Shown in pieces: positions 46,301-57,725 of a stretch of 64,000 nt of DNA. The stretch is from Edaphochlamys debaryana (lineage: Eukaryota > Chlorophyta > Chlorophyceae > Chlamydomonadales). Under the pieces are notes generated by a model. It was not told where the DNA came from. It saw only the letters and a program-made list of their open reading frames with translations, and made no database searches. The stretch spans positions 1 to 64,000 of the forward strand of contig JAEHOE010000140.1 of the NCBI GenBank assembly GCA_016858145.1. The letters are read 5' to 3'. How positions within the stretch are numbered: position 1 is the first letter of the stretch; every line of letters starts with the position of its first letter. The position numbers and the translations under genes were made by a program.

Positions 46301-46909
46301 CCAAGCCGTGGGGGAAGGAAGGCCGTGGCTAAACGCAGCGGCTTGAATCCCACTCCCCAGAAAGCGAACTCAAGAGGGCGGAAGCAGCCCGGCCTCCTGA
46401 AACCGTGTGGGGTGAAAGGCCGTGGCTGCACGGAGCCGCTTCCCTCCCACACGCAAGGAAGTGAGCAAGAGAGGACGGATGCGGCTCGGCCTTCTCAAGC
46501 CGTGTGGGGTGGTGTGAGGCCGGTCGGCTTGAGTCGTTCACGATGTCCGGACATGGGCACACCACACCGGCCTGAACCGTCAACCACGGAAGCCGCAGAG
46601 GGTTAACGCGAATGGTCGCTGACGTCGCGGCGTGTAGAAGCGGGCGTGTGGTTCTCGGGGAGACCGCGAAAGTGAAGAGTTGACCGTGTGATCGAACCGC
46701 GAACTAAGGCAATGTTTTCGCGAAACTCAAGCCGAAAGCACTAAACGTCCGAAATGTCGGAAGTAGAGCGTTCGAGCGAACCCGTAACCGTGCCAACTCA
46801 CAATCTCTGTTTACAAGAAACGGACAAAAAACGCCCAGGTGTCAAGCCGCTGAGAGCCCTCCGCTTCCGCTTCGTTTCGCTGCGCTGCACTCCGCGGAGC
46901 TACGGGGAT
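43330..46909. mobile_element. 3.6-kb insertion inside the LINE RT
   Basis: Lies exactly between LLY and LFVAQ of the RT. The only shared bases at the junctions are AT (43328-43329 and 46908-46909), a possible 2-bp target duplication. No terminal inverted repeats are evident. The contents are a short unique left part, the ~95-bp satellite array, and a less GC-rich unique right part (46505-46900). Confidence 0.6.
43556..46500. repeat. Satellite array of about 94-97-bp units
   Basis: About 30 units. CTTGCCTCCCACGCC recurs at 43585, 43679, 43773, 43867 and 43961 (exact 94-bp period). A 97-bp subfamily with AAGCCGTGGGGAAAG follows (44341, 44438, 44535), then more diverged units with GGCCGTGGCTAC. 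A segment at about 45900-46060 is inverted. Period changes and subfamily blocks indicate repeated unequal exchange. Long open frames over the array are by-products of the sequence, not genes. Confidence 0.95.
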
Positions 46910-49253
46910 CTCTTCGTTGCACAGGCCCTGCTGGCGTGGCTCCAAGCCCGGGGGATTGGCATCCCCCTCACGCCCACCGATCCCTCCTCCACCGCCGTGG
47001 GCATGCAGTACGCAGATGACACCGAGGCTCTCCTCCCCGGCCCCGCCGCCGTCCCCTCCTTCCTTGAGCTCATGGCTGCCTTTGCGCGCGCCTCCGGTCA
47101 ACGCCTCAACCTTGATATGGTTGAGCTCCTACCTGTTGGCCGCCCTGCCGCGCGCTCTGCTGCTGCTGCCGCCGCCCACGCTCCTGCCGCTGCCACTGCC
47201 CCTGGCCCCGCCACCGCCGTCGCTGACCCTGGCCCTGCGGCTGCCGCCGCCACTGCCGCCACCGCCCCTGGCCCTGCCGTCGCCGCTGGTCCCGCCGCCG
47301 CCGTTGCTGCCCCTGGTCCTGCCACCGCCGCCGCCGCCGCCGCCGCTGGCCCTGGTGTCGCCACTGGCCCCGCTGCCGACCCCACCGCGCTGCCCCCTAT
47401 CGCCGGCCTGCGTGTCGTCCCGTCCTGTGTCGCCCTGGGTGTGCCCTTTACCAACCCGCCCCCTCACCCGGCCCTGGACTGGCCTGCCCGCGCCAAGCCC
47501 TTCAACTCTGTCCTCTCGCGCGTGGTTGCCGCTACCTCCCACTCCTCCTTCTTCACAGCCACCGCTGTCAGCGCCTACGCCCTGTCCAAGGACCTGTACC
47601 ACGCCGAACACTCAGGCCTCCCTCCCGCCGCCTTCCTTGCCACCCGCCTCGCCACCATCGCCAAGGCTGTCGACCGCCATCAAGCCCCTGACGACCGCCG
47701 GCGCCGTGAGACTGGAGTGCCCTATCCCCTGCTTTGTGGTCACCCGACTACTGGCGGCTTTGGCCTTCTGCCGTTTGCACAGCACACCTGCAGCCGTCAT
47801 GCCAAGTGGACACTCAGCCTGGCCCTGAGCGATACTACCGCCTCTCCTGCTCCCTGGCACCGTGTGATGCGCATGTGGCTCCGTGGCCTCCACCCCGCCT
47901 TCCGCCCCTCCGCCGTCCTCACCGCCACCGCCGCTGGCCCCTGGCTCGGCTCCCCCTCCTCCCTCCCACGGGACCTCCACCGCCTCATCACCGCCGCCAG
48001 CTGCTTGCCGCCTCCCATCGATGTCGCCTCCCAGCCGTTGGTCCCTGGCCCATGGTGTGCCTCCTGTCCGCTCTGGGGCAACGCCTTCCTGCCCAACGCT
48101 GGACCGCCTGGGCGGCGGCCAGGCTTGGAGCGGTACCACTTCTCCCTCACCTCCTGCCACCGCCTTCTCACCGTGGGGGACCTCGTCCGTGTGCTCGCCG
48201 CTTTTGAAGCCTTCCAACAGCACTACCGTCGCTCCCTCGCGGCCGATCCGTCTGGCTTCCGCATCTTCAGCACCCTCCAGGACCAGTGGCAGGACCTGCT
48301 TCGCCGTGAGCTGGGCCCTGATGCTGATGCCACCGCCTTCCTGAGCGACCGCACCCAAGCTCTTCCGAGCCTTGCCGCCGCTGCCGCTGACGTGGCCCCC
48401 TCGTGGCTTGCTGCTGCCCGCACCGCCCTCCAGCCTGGCAGCCCCGCCCCGCCCTCCGTCGACTCCACCGTTGCCCTTCTCCTCCCCCGCCTTGGCTGGC
48501 GCCTCTCCGCCGACACTGCCGTTCCCCTCCGCGAGGTCACAGTCCGATTCGGCACCTCCCTCCTCCTGGCCGACACTGGGGAGACCCGGCGCATGCACCA
48601 CATGGCTTACGCCCGTGCTGCCCTTGGTCTTTCCCCTGCCGCCCCGGAGCCGGCGTCCGCCTACGCCCAGCTGAGCGATGCCCTTCGTCGTGTGTGGTCC
48701 CGGCTGAAATGGGAGAGTGAGCGCAAAGAGGTCTTATGGCGCTTAGCGGTTGACGGGATAGCGATGTTGGGCAATTCGCATCTGCGGGGCTCGGTTCCGG
48801 ACTCGTGTTGCTGCGGGAACTTCCCTGGGGCTGGTGATTCGCCTGGGTCTCCCCTGCACCCATCACTTCTGGGCCTGCCCTGTAGCCCACGCCCTCCTCA
48901 CTGACATTTCTCTTGAAGCTGGGTGCGCTGTGTCACGTGCGGACTTGTGGTTGCTGACTTCGCCGAACCCGGCACGCGTTCAGGGGTGTGTATGGGATGT
49001 GGTGTGCCTTGCGGTGTTGAATGCGCTGGAGTCTGCGCGTCGGTACCAGCATGCCCGCTCTCGCCGGCCGCATGGCCCCATGACTCTTGCGCGTGCATCT
49101 GCTGTGGCCCGTGCTCAGTTTCAATTTCTTCTTCGTGATTTTGCTGCTCTGGGTGAGCCTGCGAAGGGCTGGGGATCTGTTGGCGCCTTGTATCCTTTCC
49201 TGCGCATCTGTGACGGCAAACTACTTACCACTATTCCTGAAATTGACCTCTAA
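46910..49253 (+). pseudogene. LINE reverse transcriptase, second fragment and C-terminal domain
   Basis: The frame from 46910 continues the RT: LFVAQALLAWLQARGIG, then the catalytic MQYADDTE (YADD at 47009-47020) and FARASGQRLNLD. An Ala/Pro-rich expansion lies at about 47150-47390. The thumb/connection region follows (LPRDLHRLITAASCLPPP, RYHFSLTSCHRLLTVGDLVR). A frameshift near 48820-48840 moves the C-terminal zinc-knuckle region (CCCG, then HHFWACPVAHALLTDI) into another frame, which stops at 49251-49253. The reading frame is therefore broken twice, by the insertion and by the frameshift. Confidence 0.85.
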
Positions 49254-49681
49254 TGCCCTGTCCTGCCTTTTCTTGCTCTGCCGTTTCGGGCCTGGTGTTT
49301 GTGTGAGACGCTGCCTGCACGCTGCTTGTGTGTAGTTTCTGCCTTGGGCGCATAATGCTTGATGTTATCACTGGACTCCCCACTCCCACTGGATCCGGCT
49401 CTGCCTTTCGTTGTTGCATCCTGATCTTGGGATCTCAGTGCCATGGTCCGGCTCCTGACAGTATCGTGTGCTCGCTGTCCTCCGCAGTGTTGCTTGTGTT
49501 CAGGGCTGCTCGTGTAAAGGCCAGGGAAAGCGTAGGCGCGGTAATTAGCCGGCCGGTCGTGTTGCTTGTGTATGCGTGCCCGCATCCGAACGGTATATGC
49601 GTAGTGGGTCGCTGACCCTGGTGGTTGGGTGCTGGCAGAGCACCGTCAGGCCGAGGAGGCTGCCACTGTAACACACTACTA

Positions 49682-50190
49682 CGGGGCCTCTGGGGCGGGG
49701 TTGGGGCAGGGCAGGGCAGGCGGCGGGGTGGAGGGCCAAGGCAGGAGGCGGGGTCCGGGAGGGGGGCAGGGGCGGTGAGCAGGGTAAAGGGTAAGGCAGG
49801 AGGCCGGGTCCGTGAGGGGGGGTTAGCAGAGGGCGGCTCGCCGGCTGTGTTCGGCTGGGGCGGGTTTAGAACAGGAGTGCCAGGCAAGCGAGTGCACAAG
49901 GGCACGGCCCGGGGAACCAGTCGCCTGCTGCAAAAGCATGCCAGAGAGGGAGCGCATCACGGACACACCAGGCAAACGCCAACACACGTGCACACGCTTC
50001 GGGGCCTCTGGGGGCGGGGCTGGGGAAGGGAAGGGAAGGGCAGGCCAAGGCAGGAGGCGGGGTCCGGGAGGGGGGCAAGGAGCAGAGGGCGGCTCGCGGG
50101 CTGCGTGCGGTTAGAAGGGCGGGGACGGGTTCTGGGGCTCGGGGTCCGTGTCTCGAGAGGTGCTCGGGGAAGGCCGCCATGGGGGGAGCC
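49682..50190 (-). repeat. Module F upstream flank plus a further flank relic
   Basis: 49682-49930 is the displaced upstream flank of module F and the reverse complement of 22822-23160. 49930-50190 is another copy of the flank that begins with GCAAAAGCATGCCAGAGAG, the bases normally next to the tRNA, but the tRNA is absent. Confidence 0.75.
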
Positions 50191-50777
50191 CTGGGAGGGG
50201 AGGCGTGCTCGGGGCGTGGGGGCCTTCCTCCAGGGAAGCTTTAGTCAGGCAGCACCTGGCAGCACTGGAGTGCTAGTGCTAGCGGCCTTTGGGGTGAGTC
50301 CGCGCGGTGCAGTTCGGCGCGGGGCGCACTGAGGGGGAAAGGCAAAGCAGGCGGGAGCGGGGGCGGCTGGGGGCAAACGAATACCACTTGAGCGGAGGTC
50401 ATTGAATGGTGGGCGGAGGGCGGAACGGGAGGGGGAAGCAGGAGGGAGGCGGAAAGTAGGAGGAGGCAGGGAGGAGGGGGCCAGGACCCACGCGGGGCTT
50501 TCAGGGCCGAGGTGCGAGGTGCAATCTAGAAGTTGAGTGTCACAGCAGGGGAGGGCGGAGCAGAGTCTTCGGGCGGGGTAGGGCTAAGTTACGGCTGGGC
50601 CCGTGTCGCCGCGCCAGGGCCCGCACCGCCTTCGCTCATCAAACCCGAGGCCATCGGCCACCCACACCGCCACACTTTGAAGGCAATGGCATACACGGTA
50701 AAACCTCTGCGCTTTACTTCACTCGCCATAACGCTTAGCTTGAGGTCTTTTGCGCTCAGCTGTCGAGGGAACTGTCG
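50191..50777. other. Presumed promoter region of the F-box/LRR-like gene
   Basis: G-rich, no gene or clear TATA element seen. Confidence 0.4.
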
Positions 50778-53512
50778 ATGGAGCCCACCGAGACCAGCTT
50801 GCTCGACGTCCTACCAATCCTTGCTCAGCATCTTCATGTGACATATGAGCTAAAGCACATCCGCGCGACCTGCACAGCGGGCTTGGCGCTGCACGATGGG
50901 GCTTGCTCTCCCAGGCTCGCTCTCGCCTTCGGCGAACGAGGCCGGAGTGGGTTAGCCATTACTTATGGTGGCGCCCTCGGTGCGAGTAAGGTGCCAGTGC
51001 CCCCTGTGGAGCAAGCATGTCGGAGCCTTTCCGCGATGCTCGCCCGCGGCCTGCGGTCCAGGACGCTGCACGTGACGATGGGCGGCATCGCTTATATGGA
51101 ACAGCTGTGAGCTGGGAAGAGCAAAGGGCGCTGACCCGACAGGGGCACCAATTTTCGGCTTTCCCTGGTCCCGCCCCCGCTGCGCTTCGTTGATGTCATC
51201 TACCCCTACCCCTCTCCCCTCTCCACCCTCAAACTCACCCTGCGTCCCCCAACAGGCTCTCAGTCCTGCGGCTGCTCGGACCCCACGTCTCCGCCCTGCG
51301 CCTGAGCGGCTCCCTGCAACTACCCAACGACCGCACCTCCCCGCACCAGCGCCGGCCCCGGGCCTTGGCCGCCCTGATGGCCGCCGCTCTGCCCGCCCTG
51401 GAGCGCCTCGCTGTCGTAACAGACTCACTCCTATCAGGTGACTTGCAAGAATCCAGCGCCTTCGAAGAACAAGGACTACACCACGGGGGGGTCGGGGGTT
51501 GAGGCCGGGGTCACTCAATTAAGCAGACGCAAGGGGACCAAGGTAGCAGGTCCCACGACGCAGACTGGAGTGCGCAACGGGGCTTCTATGTCTCGCGTGG
51601 GGAAAAGGGTTGGCGAGGTTTAATCGGACGATGGGGAGTGCGGAAAGTGCACTTAAAAGCCTGCGCTCCCCCCCACCTGCAGGAACCGGCGGCACTGCGG
51701 ACCCTGGCGAAGCCGAGGAGCAGGCGGAGGCAGCGCAGGCGGCGGAGGGAGCTGAGGGCGCGGCCGGCAGTCTGGCCGGACAGGTGAGGCTGCCATGTCC
51801 CGTAAGGGTCAAGCTGAGTGTGGGGCTGGGCTAGCGGAGGGGCAAGGGGCAGTGGGTCGAGGCCGAGGGTATGCTCGGACGAGGCCTGGTGGGATGTAGG
51901 ATTGGCGAGCACCATAGGGAGGGCGTGATTTCCATGTCCAGAGCCCCCTGTCTTACCACGGACCCGTTCTTAGTTATCATGTGCTTTGCTTTGGAGCTAC
52001 CGGCACCACTGCCGGGTTTCACCGCACGCTCCTTGCCAGCGCGCGCCCTGACTCGACCTCCCTTGACAGCCTCGCTCGCCCCTGTCCCTGCGCCGACCAG
52101 TTCGCCCATCGGCCCACTCGTGCAGCCACCATCCCAGCCCTCCGTCCACTCCCTCCCGACTCCCCCGAACGCTCTTCGGCCCCTCGTCCCTCGCATGACC
52201 CCCGCGCCCCACGCCCCAACTCGTCACGTCCCCACCCCGCAGGCGGCCCCCGCCGAGGCCCTCCTCCGCGCCCTGCCCCCCGGCGCCCCCCTAGAGCTGT
52301 GCCTGGTGGCGCTGCTGGGGCCCCGCCTGACAGCCCTGGAGCTTCAGCCGCTGCGCTGGGATGTCGTACACCGCACCATACAGGTACGGCACCGTACGGC
52401 GCGCCGTACCCGCAGCACGTACGGCAGTGTGGCATTTGACGGGCTGCTGCGTGTCGTCGCCCGTGCCCCCGACCGTGCCGTGACCCGTAACCCGTAACCG
52501 GGCCTGCCACACCCCTCTGCCCCACGAGCAGTGTGTGCCCGTCAAGACCGGGCTACCCGTGCTGTGGCCCGTGCTGGCAAGGCTGAGCAGGCTGCGGGAT
52601 CTGGATCTGGGCCGCATGCATCTGCCGCCCGCCGTCATGCAGCCGCCGCCGCCGCCTGCAGTGAGTGCCGTGCGGTCAGAGCGTACAGCACCTGCCGTAC
52701 ATACTGTCGTCGTGTCGTGTGTGTGCTAGCGGGGGGCGATGGGGTGCTTCCCGGTCAGGAGCGAACGGGACCCGCCGCTGGAGTAGCCATATGACAGGCA
52801 TAGCCCCGAAATAGCTCAACTGGGACCACCCTCCTTCGTACGCCCCCTCTTGAGCTACGCCCTACGCCACACAACCAAGCGCTTCGCCTCGTAGATGTCT
52901 TTCTACCCCCTCTTGAGCTCCTCCTCTCCCTCCCAGCCCCCGCGCTCACCCCCTACGCACCCTGCCCACCCCCCCTAGGGGCCCCGAGCCGAGGCGGCGG
53001 GCGCCGCAGCGGGCAGCAACCACAGCGGCGGCGCGGGCCCGGCCGCCGCCCCAGCTCTGGGCCTGGGCCTGGGCCTGGGCCCGGGCCTGGGCCTGGGCGC
53101 CGTGTGGCCGGGCCTGGCCTCCCTGGCTGCGGGCCGGGTGGCGGGTCACGGCCTGGCGCTGCCGCCGGGGCTGCGGCGGTTGGAGCTGCGGGAGCCCACG
53201 GGCCTGGGGGTACTGGCGTCCATGGTGGGTGGGGTGGGGGGTGGGGTGAGCGCGGGCGTGTTTGTGTCGCATTGCACCTGGCTCAGAGGGTACTGGGGGC
53301 AAGGGAAGGGGCCAAGGGAGGGGGAGGAGAGGCGAGGAAGACAGGCTCCGGCGGGGGGGCGAGGGGTTGTGGGGGCTGCACGTCGGCCCATGCAAGTCGG
53401 CCCTTGCTGGGGGTTCGGACCTCTTGTCACTGTCTTGCCTTCAATCCTTTCTCCTTGTAGGCAGCTGCGTCGGCGGCGGCAGCGGCGGAGGCGGCCGACT
53501 CTGGGGGCTCTG

Positions 53513-53544
<32 letters not shown>

Positions 53545-56488
53545 GGCGGCGGCACGCCAGCTGGCGGAGGCGGAGGCGGGGGCGCACCCGGGCTGCCGTA
53601 CCTGAACGACGTACGCGTGGGCCGGTGGCACGGAATTCCGGTGGGCGGCGAGCCCCTGTGCGAGGACCGTGTACGGCTCACGTGCGCGGACGTACGGCAG
53701 GAGGCGCGGGCGCTGCAGGCGGTCCGCCGCCGCGGAGCCGCCAGCCTCTCGGCCGCCGCCGGAACCAACCGCCAATCGCACGACGCGTGTCATCTGGCGG
53801 CCGCCGCCGTGCTGCTGGCGGCGGGCCGAGGCGGAAGCGGTCCCCTGTCCGAAATCCAGTCTGGATCCGGATCGCCCGCCGCCCGGACCCTCCACATCAC
53901 GGTCGGACGGAGGGTGGATCTGCGCGATCCAGCCGACGGATCTGAAGCCAGGATCCAGCCGCCGCCACCGCCACCGGCCGTGAACCCCCTAGATCAGGAT
54001 CATGAGTACGGTCCCGGATCTGACTCAGACGACGATGACGGTTACGGCTACGGCGGCGGCTGGCATGGCGGCGGCAACTGGCTGGATAACGCCTCCACGG
54101 ACGGCAGCGACACAGACTTGGATTCGGATGTGGATCTGGATCCGGAGATGATCGACGAGGACGATCCCGTTCCTGGGCCCCATGCGCCTTGGCTGGCCGC
54201 GCTCGCGCCCCTGGCCGGGGGTGGGCCGGCGGGGGCCGGGGGGGCGGTGGTCGGAGGGCAGCAGCCCCTGACCCGCCTACACCTGTCTGGGTACGAGTTT
54301 GAGACGGGGGCTCTGCAGGCTCTGGCGACCGCGCTGCCGTGCCTGGAGGTGGGTCAGTGGGAAGGAGGAGATGGGGAGGGTGCTAGCCTGGGCCCTGGCT
54401 ACGTCTCTGCCATCCCTGACGATGGGGGTGGTGGGGAGGTGGGGTAGAGCGACAGTTGTGTGCATAGTTCCTCTCTCAAACTCCTGCGCGCGTGCCTCTA
54501 CAGCCTTCCGCAGTCCCTTGCTCAGGTTTCTGCCGAAACCCCCCCCTTTCTAAATCCCCCACAGGAGCTGCAGCTCACCAACTGCGACTTCCTTCCGGTC
54601 GATCTCACCGCCCTCTGCGCGCTGCCCAGCCTGCGCCGCCTGACGCTGACGCGATCGGAGCGGTTGGATGCCGTACTCAACAGATGCGCGCCGCAGTTCC
54701 TGTCGTACGTCGTACAAACCGCCGCACGAAAGTGCGACACGTGGAGCCGTATGCCGGAGCACAACGGCCCGCCGTACGACGACGTGGCGGCGGTGGTGCA
54801 GCAGACGACGGCGGAGTGCGAGGGGTCGCCCCCGGATGTGTGGGGCGGGCCGAGCGAGGGCGCGGTGAGCGGTGGGAGCTCGGGGGTGGAAAGGGAACAG
54901 AGGGAGGGGGGAGGGCCCCAGTCGTTGAGAGCATGTGGGTGGGAAGGGAACAGAGGGAGGGGGCGGCTCAGTCGTAAGGGGCATGGGGGTGGGAAGGGAA
55001 CAGAGGGAGGGGGCGGGCTCAGTCGCAAGGGGCATGGGGTGGGAAGGGAGCAAAGGGAGGGGGCGGCTCAGTCGTAAGGGGCATGGGGGTGGGAAGGGAA
55101 CAGAGGGAGGGGGCGGGCTCAGTCGCAAGGGGCATGGGGGTGGGAAGGGAGCAGAGGGTGGGGGGCGGCTCAGTCGTAAGGGGCATGGGGGTGGGAAGGG
55201 AACAGAGGGAGGGGGCGGCTCAGTCGTAGGGGCATGGGGGTGGGAAGGGAAACAGAGGGAAGGGGCGGCTCAGTCGTAAGGGGCATGGTGGGTGGGAAGG
55301 GAACAGAGGGAGGGGGCGGGCTCAGTCGTAAGGGGGCATGGGGGTGGGAAGGGAACAGAGGGAGGGGGCGGGCTCAGTCGTAAGGGGCATGGGGGTGGGA
55401 AGGGAACAGAGGGAGGGGGCGGCTCAGTCGTAAGGGGCATGGGGGTGGGAAGGGAACAGAGGGAAGGGGCGGCTCAGTCGTAAGGGGCATGGGGGTGAGA
55501 AGGGAACAGAGGGAGGGGGCGGCTCAGTCGTAAGGGGCATGGGGGTGGGAAGGGGACGGGGGGAAAAGGCGGATGAAGTCGCCGAGTGGGGGGGCCGGTC
55601 GGGGGCGTTCGGGGCGGTCCAGGAGCACCGAGCAACAGGAGGCGAGGCAGGCCATCGGCACACGCACTCGCTCATCAAGCAACGCCCAACACAACAGATG
55701 CAACCCCAACTCCAACCTCAACTCCAAATCGTAATCCCCACACCTCACCGTCGCTCCCATCCCTTCTCTCCTGCAGGCCCCAGCCTCCCCCCTCCCATGC
55801 GAGCTGGTGGCGGCGCTGACCGTGTACTGCCTGGCGGCGCCGCCGGGCACGCGGGAGCTCGTACTCGACGTAGGTGGTTGGCGGTTGGCGGTTGGGCGGG
55901 CGAGCACAGCTAGCACGGTCTGTCCTGCGCTGCTCCTGGTTCCGACACGCCAACGCCCTGGCCCATCACACCGCCTTGCATGCTCAGTACCGGTACCGGT
56001 GCCCCTTTAGGCTTCACCTCATCGAAGCCCTCCCGGCCCCTCCCCACCCGGCTCCTCCCCCTCTCTCGCAGGCCGGTCAGCCCTACCTCCCCAGGAGCCG
56101 CCCCGCCCAGGCCGCGGCGCAGGCCCGGGCCGTTGCGGCCCTGGCGGCCGCCCTCAACACAGCCCTGGTGGAGGCGGGCGTGGGCGGGGCCCTGCTGGGC
56201 CTGGGCCTGGGCCTGGGCCCGGGCCCGGGCTGGCAGGGGGCCCAGCGGGGCCCGCAGGGGGCCTCGCTAGGGGACAGGCGGGAAGGCACGGGCGGCGGTG
56301 GGGAGGGCGAGGGCCCGCAGGCTGGGCCGTCCGGGGGCGGCGGAGGCGGAGGGGCGGGCGTGGGGGGCGGCAGAGGGATCCATGGCAGCGCTGGGGGCGA
56401 GGTGGGAGAGACGGAGGATGCGGGGGAGGGCCCGGGCCGCGGACGGGGCCTCGCTAGAGCGCTGGTGGTGGTGGGGCGGTGCGGCTGA
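50778..56488 (+). CDS. F-box/LRR-like protein of unknown function
   Basis: Ten exons: 50778-51106, 51256-51437, 51683-51783, 52243-52383, 52532-52660, 52979-53224, 53461-54348, 54565-54864, 55777-55869, 56072-56488. All phases match, 941 residues. The N-terminus (SLLDVLPILAQHLHVTYELK, HIRATCTAGLALHD) is F-box-like by hydrophobic spacing. Leucine-rich strands recur along the protein: LRLLGPHVSALRLSGSLQLP, LVALLGPRLTALELQPLRW, LARLSRLRDLDLGRMHLP, GLRRLELREPTGLGVL, LTRLHLSGYEFETGALQALA, LQLTNCDFLPVDLTALCALP and LRRLTLTRSERLDAVLN. Between them lie Gly-rich inserts and a long acidic stretch (DSDDDDGYGYGG, TDLDSDVDLDPEMIDEDD). Such LRR spacing fits ligand or substrate binding. I do not recognise an orthologue. 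No membrane segment or signal peptide is visible. Confidence 0.75.
51169..51215 (+). repeat. Short dispersed repeat copy in intron 1
   Basis: GCGCTTCGTTGATGTCATC and a pyrimidine tail, close to the acceptor of exon 2 of the F-box/LRR-like gene, so the repeat tail contributes to its polypyrimidine tract. Confidence 0.55.
52857..52910 (+). repeat. Short dispersed repeat copy in intron 5
   Basis: CCTACGCCACACAACCAAGC, then GCTTCGCCTCGTAGATGT and a C/T-rich tail. Best match to the copy at 23001. Confidence 0.65.
54887..55560. repeat. 50-bp minisatellite filling intron 8
   Basis: About 13 copies of a 50-bp unit built from GGGAAGGGAACAGAGGGAGG, GGGCGGCTCAGTCGTAAGGG and GCATGGGGGT, with small indels. 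It occupies most of the 912-nt intron of the F-box/LRR-like gene. Confidence 0.95.
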
Positions 56489-57725
56489 CGCACTCCATCA
56501 AGCTGCCGTACTGTCGTACTGAGATCAGGTGACCGCTCGGCAAGCATGGTTGCGCACCGAAGAACAGCGCCCTTCAGAATTGAGCGGGTTTGACAGGATT
56601 CGTGTGGTACAAGTGGGGCAGTCGAAGGTGAGCGACACGCACTGCTAGAGTGTGGTGCGGGCCTAACGATTATATGCCATGACTCGGTCGGATGCCAGAC
56701 GCCAGAGCTAGCCCGTGTACTGCGTGGGGCGCCCAGACTCTAGCTTGATTGATTCATGCTTCCCTGGACAGACGCGCCTTCGGCCCACGGCCCGTATGGG
56801 AGTTCACGGCTGATGCCCTGTCGTCCGTGACTCCGTGAAACAAGAAGCAGGGGAGAATTGACGCCCCCGTTGTTCGGTTGGAGCGTTATCATTACGCGGT
56901 AGACGGGCCACGGGGCCAGGCGCGAGGCGCAGCCTCAAGTGTGAATGGAGGTTGCGGGTCCGTTTTACAGTACTGAGAAATGGCCGGAGAAATGGCCGTT
57001 CTCTGGAACGGATCCTGCTGCCTCCGCATAGCCATGCCGGCCCGCTTCTCCCACACCTCCTCACGCTCACGCCTGCACCTCACTTCTGCACGACCTTGAC
57101 CCCTCTGGCCCTACTGCCTTCCCGCCATCCGACATTCAAACCACAGCCCCACCGTACGCCTCCTATCCCATTCATTTGAATCTCAAGCCTGCTCCAACAC
57201 AGCACAAGGGTACAAGATTATGCTTGGCTCGCGCCGCTCAGGCCGCGGGCACGAGCGCCCCCTCCACGGCACGTGCTGCCGGTGCCCTTCTCCCCGTCGC
57301 GGCCTCCCCTCTCTGCCCGGCCCCCCTCCGCCCTCCTCCTGCCTCCACCTTGCGCTCGCGCTAGGAAGGCATGCCTTCCAGCCCTCCCACTCCCTTTGAC
57401 CCCCTCCCCCACAGCCCTCCGCTCAGGACCTTCCGGGCGTTAGGAGCGGATCGCTTCCAGCCGTCCCCCACCCTTTAACCCCTCCGTCCCCCCTCCGTCT
57501 CAGCCCCTCTACTCCTCCGTCTCAGCCCTCCGCTAAGGGCGCGGGCAGTAGCGCCTTCCTACCATGCTGCAAAGGAACCTTCCCCCACAGCCTTCTCCCA
57601 CGGCCCTCCGCTCAGGGCGCGGGCACGAGCGCACTGTGCCCATGCTTCAAGGGGGATCATGGAGCGGGCACGAGGGCCCTGCTACCCTGTTTGAAGGGTG
57701 CCCTCCCCCACAACCCTCCCTCCAC
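56489..57725. other. Convergent 3' region between the F-box/LRR-like and ARC genes
   Basis: No gene seen. TTACA at about 56967 (TGTAA on the minus strand) could serve ARC. 57236-57260, 57533-57555 and 57606-57632 are degenerate copies of the last ARC codons including the stop (CTCAGGGCGCGGGCACGAGC). Confidence 0.5.

Larger units (their letters stand above)
43198..49681 (+). mobile_element. 5'-truncated L1-like LINE carrying a nested insertion
   Basis: Flanked by an 8-bp direct repeat CGGGGCCT (43190-43197 and 49682-49689). Joining the outer sequences restores the uninterrupted module flank seen at 39980. The element begins inside the reverse-transcriptase domain, which is typical 5' truncation from target-primed reverse transcription, and ends with a 3' UTR and ACACACTACTA. 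About 2.9 kb is LINE; 43330-46909 is foreign. No endonuclease or ORF1 is present. Confidence 0.85.

Noticed and set aside
43556..46500. A CRISPR-like look and a 529-residue frame in the regular repeats
   Set aside because: The repeats are direct ~95-bp satellite units without unique spacers, in a eukaryotic context. Frames change with unit length, so no conserved protein is encoded.
6231..55998. Several TACCGGTA palindromes
   Set aside because: They occur at scattered places without constant flanks or gene positions. Noted as slightly over-represented, but no function can be supported.
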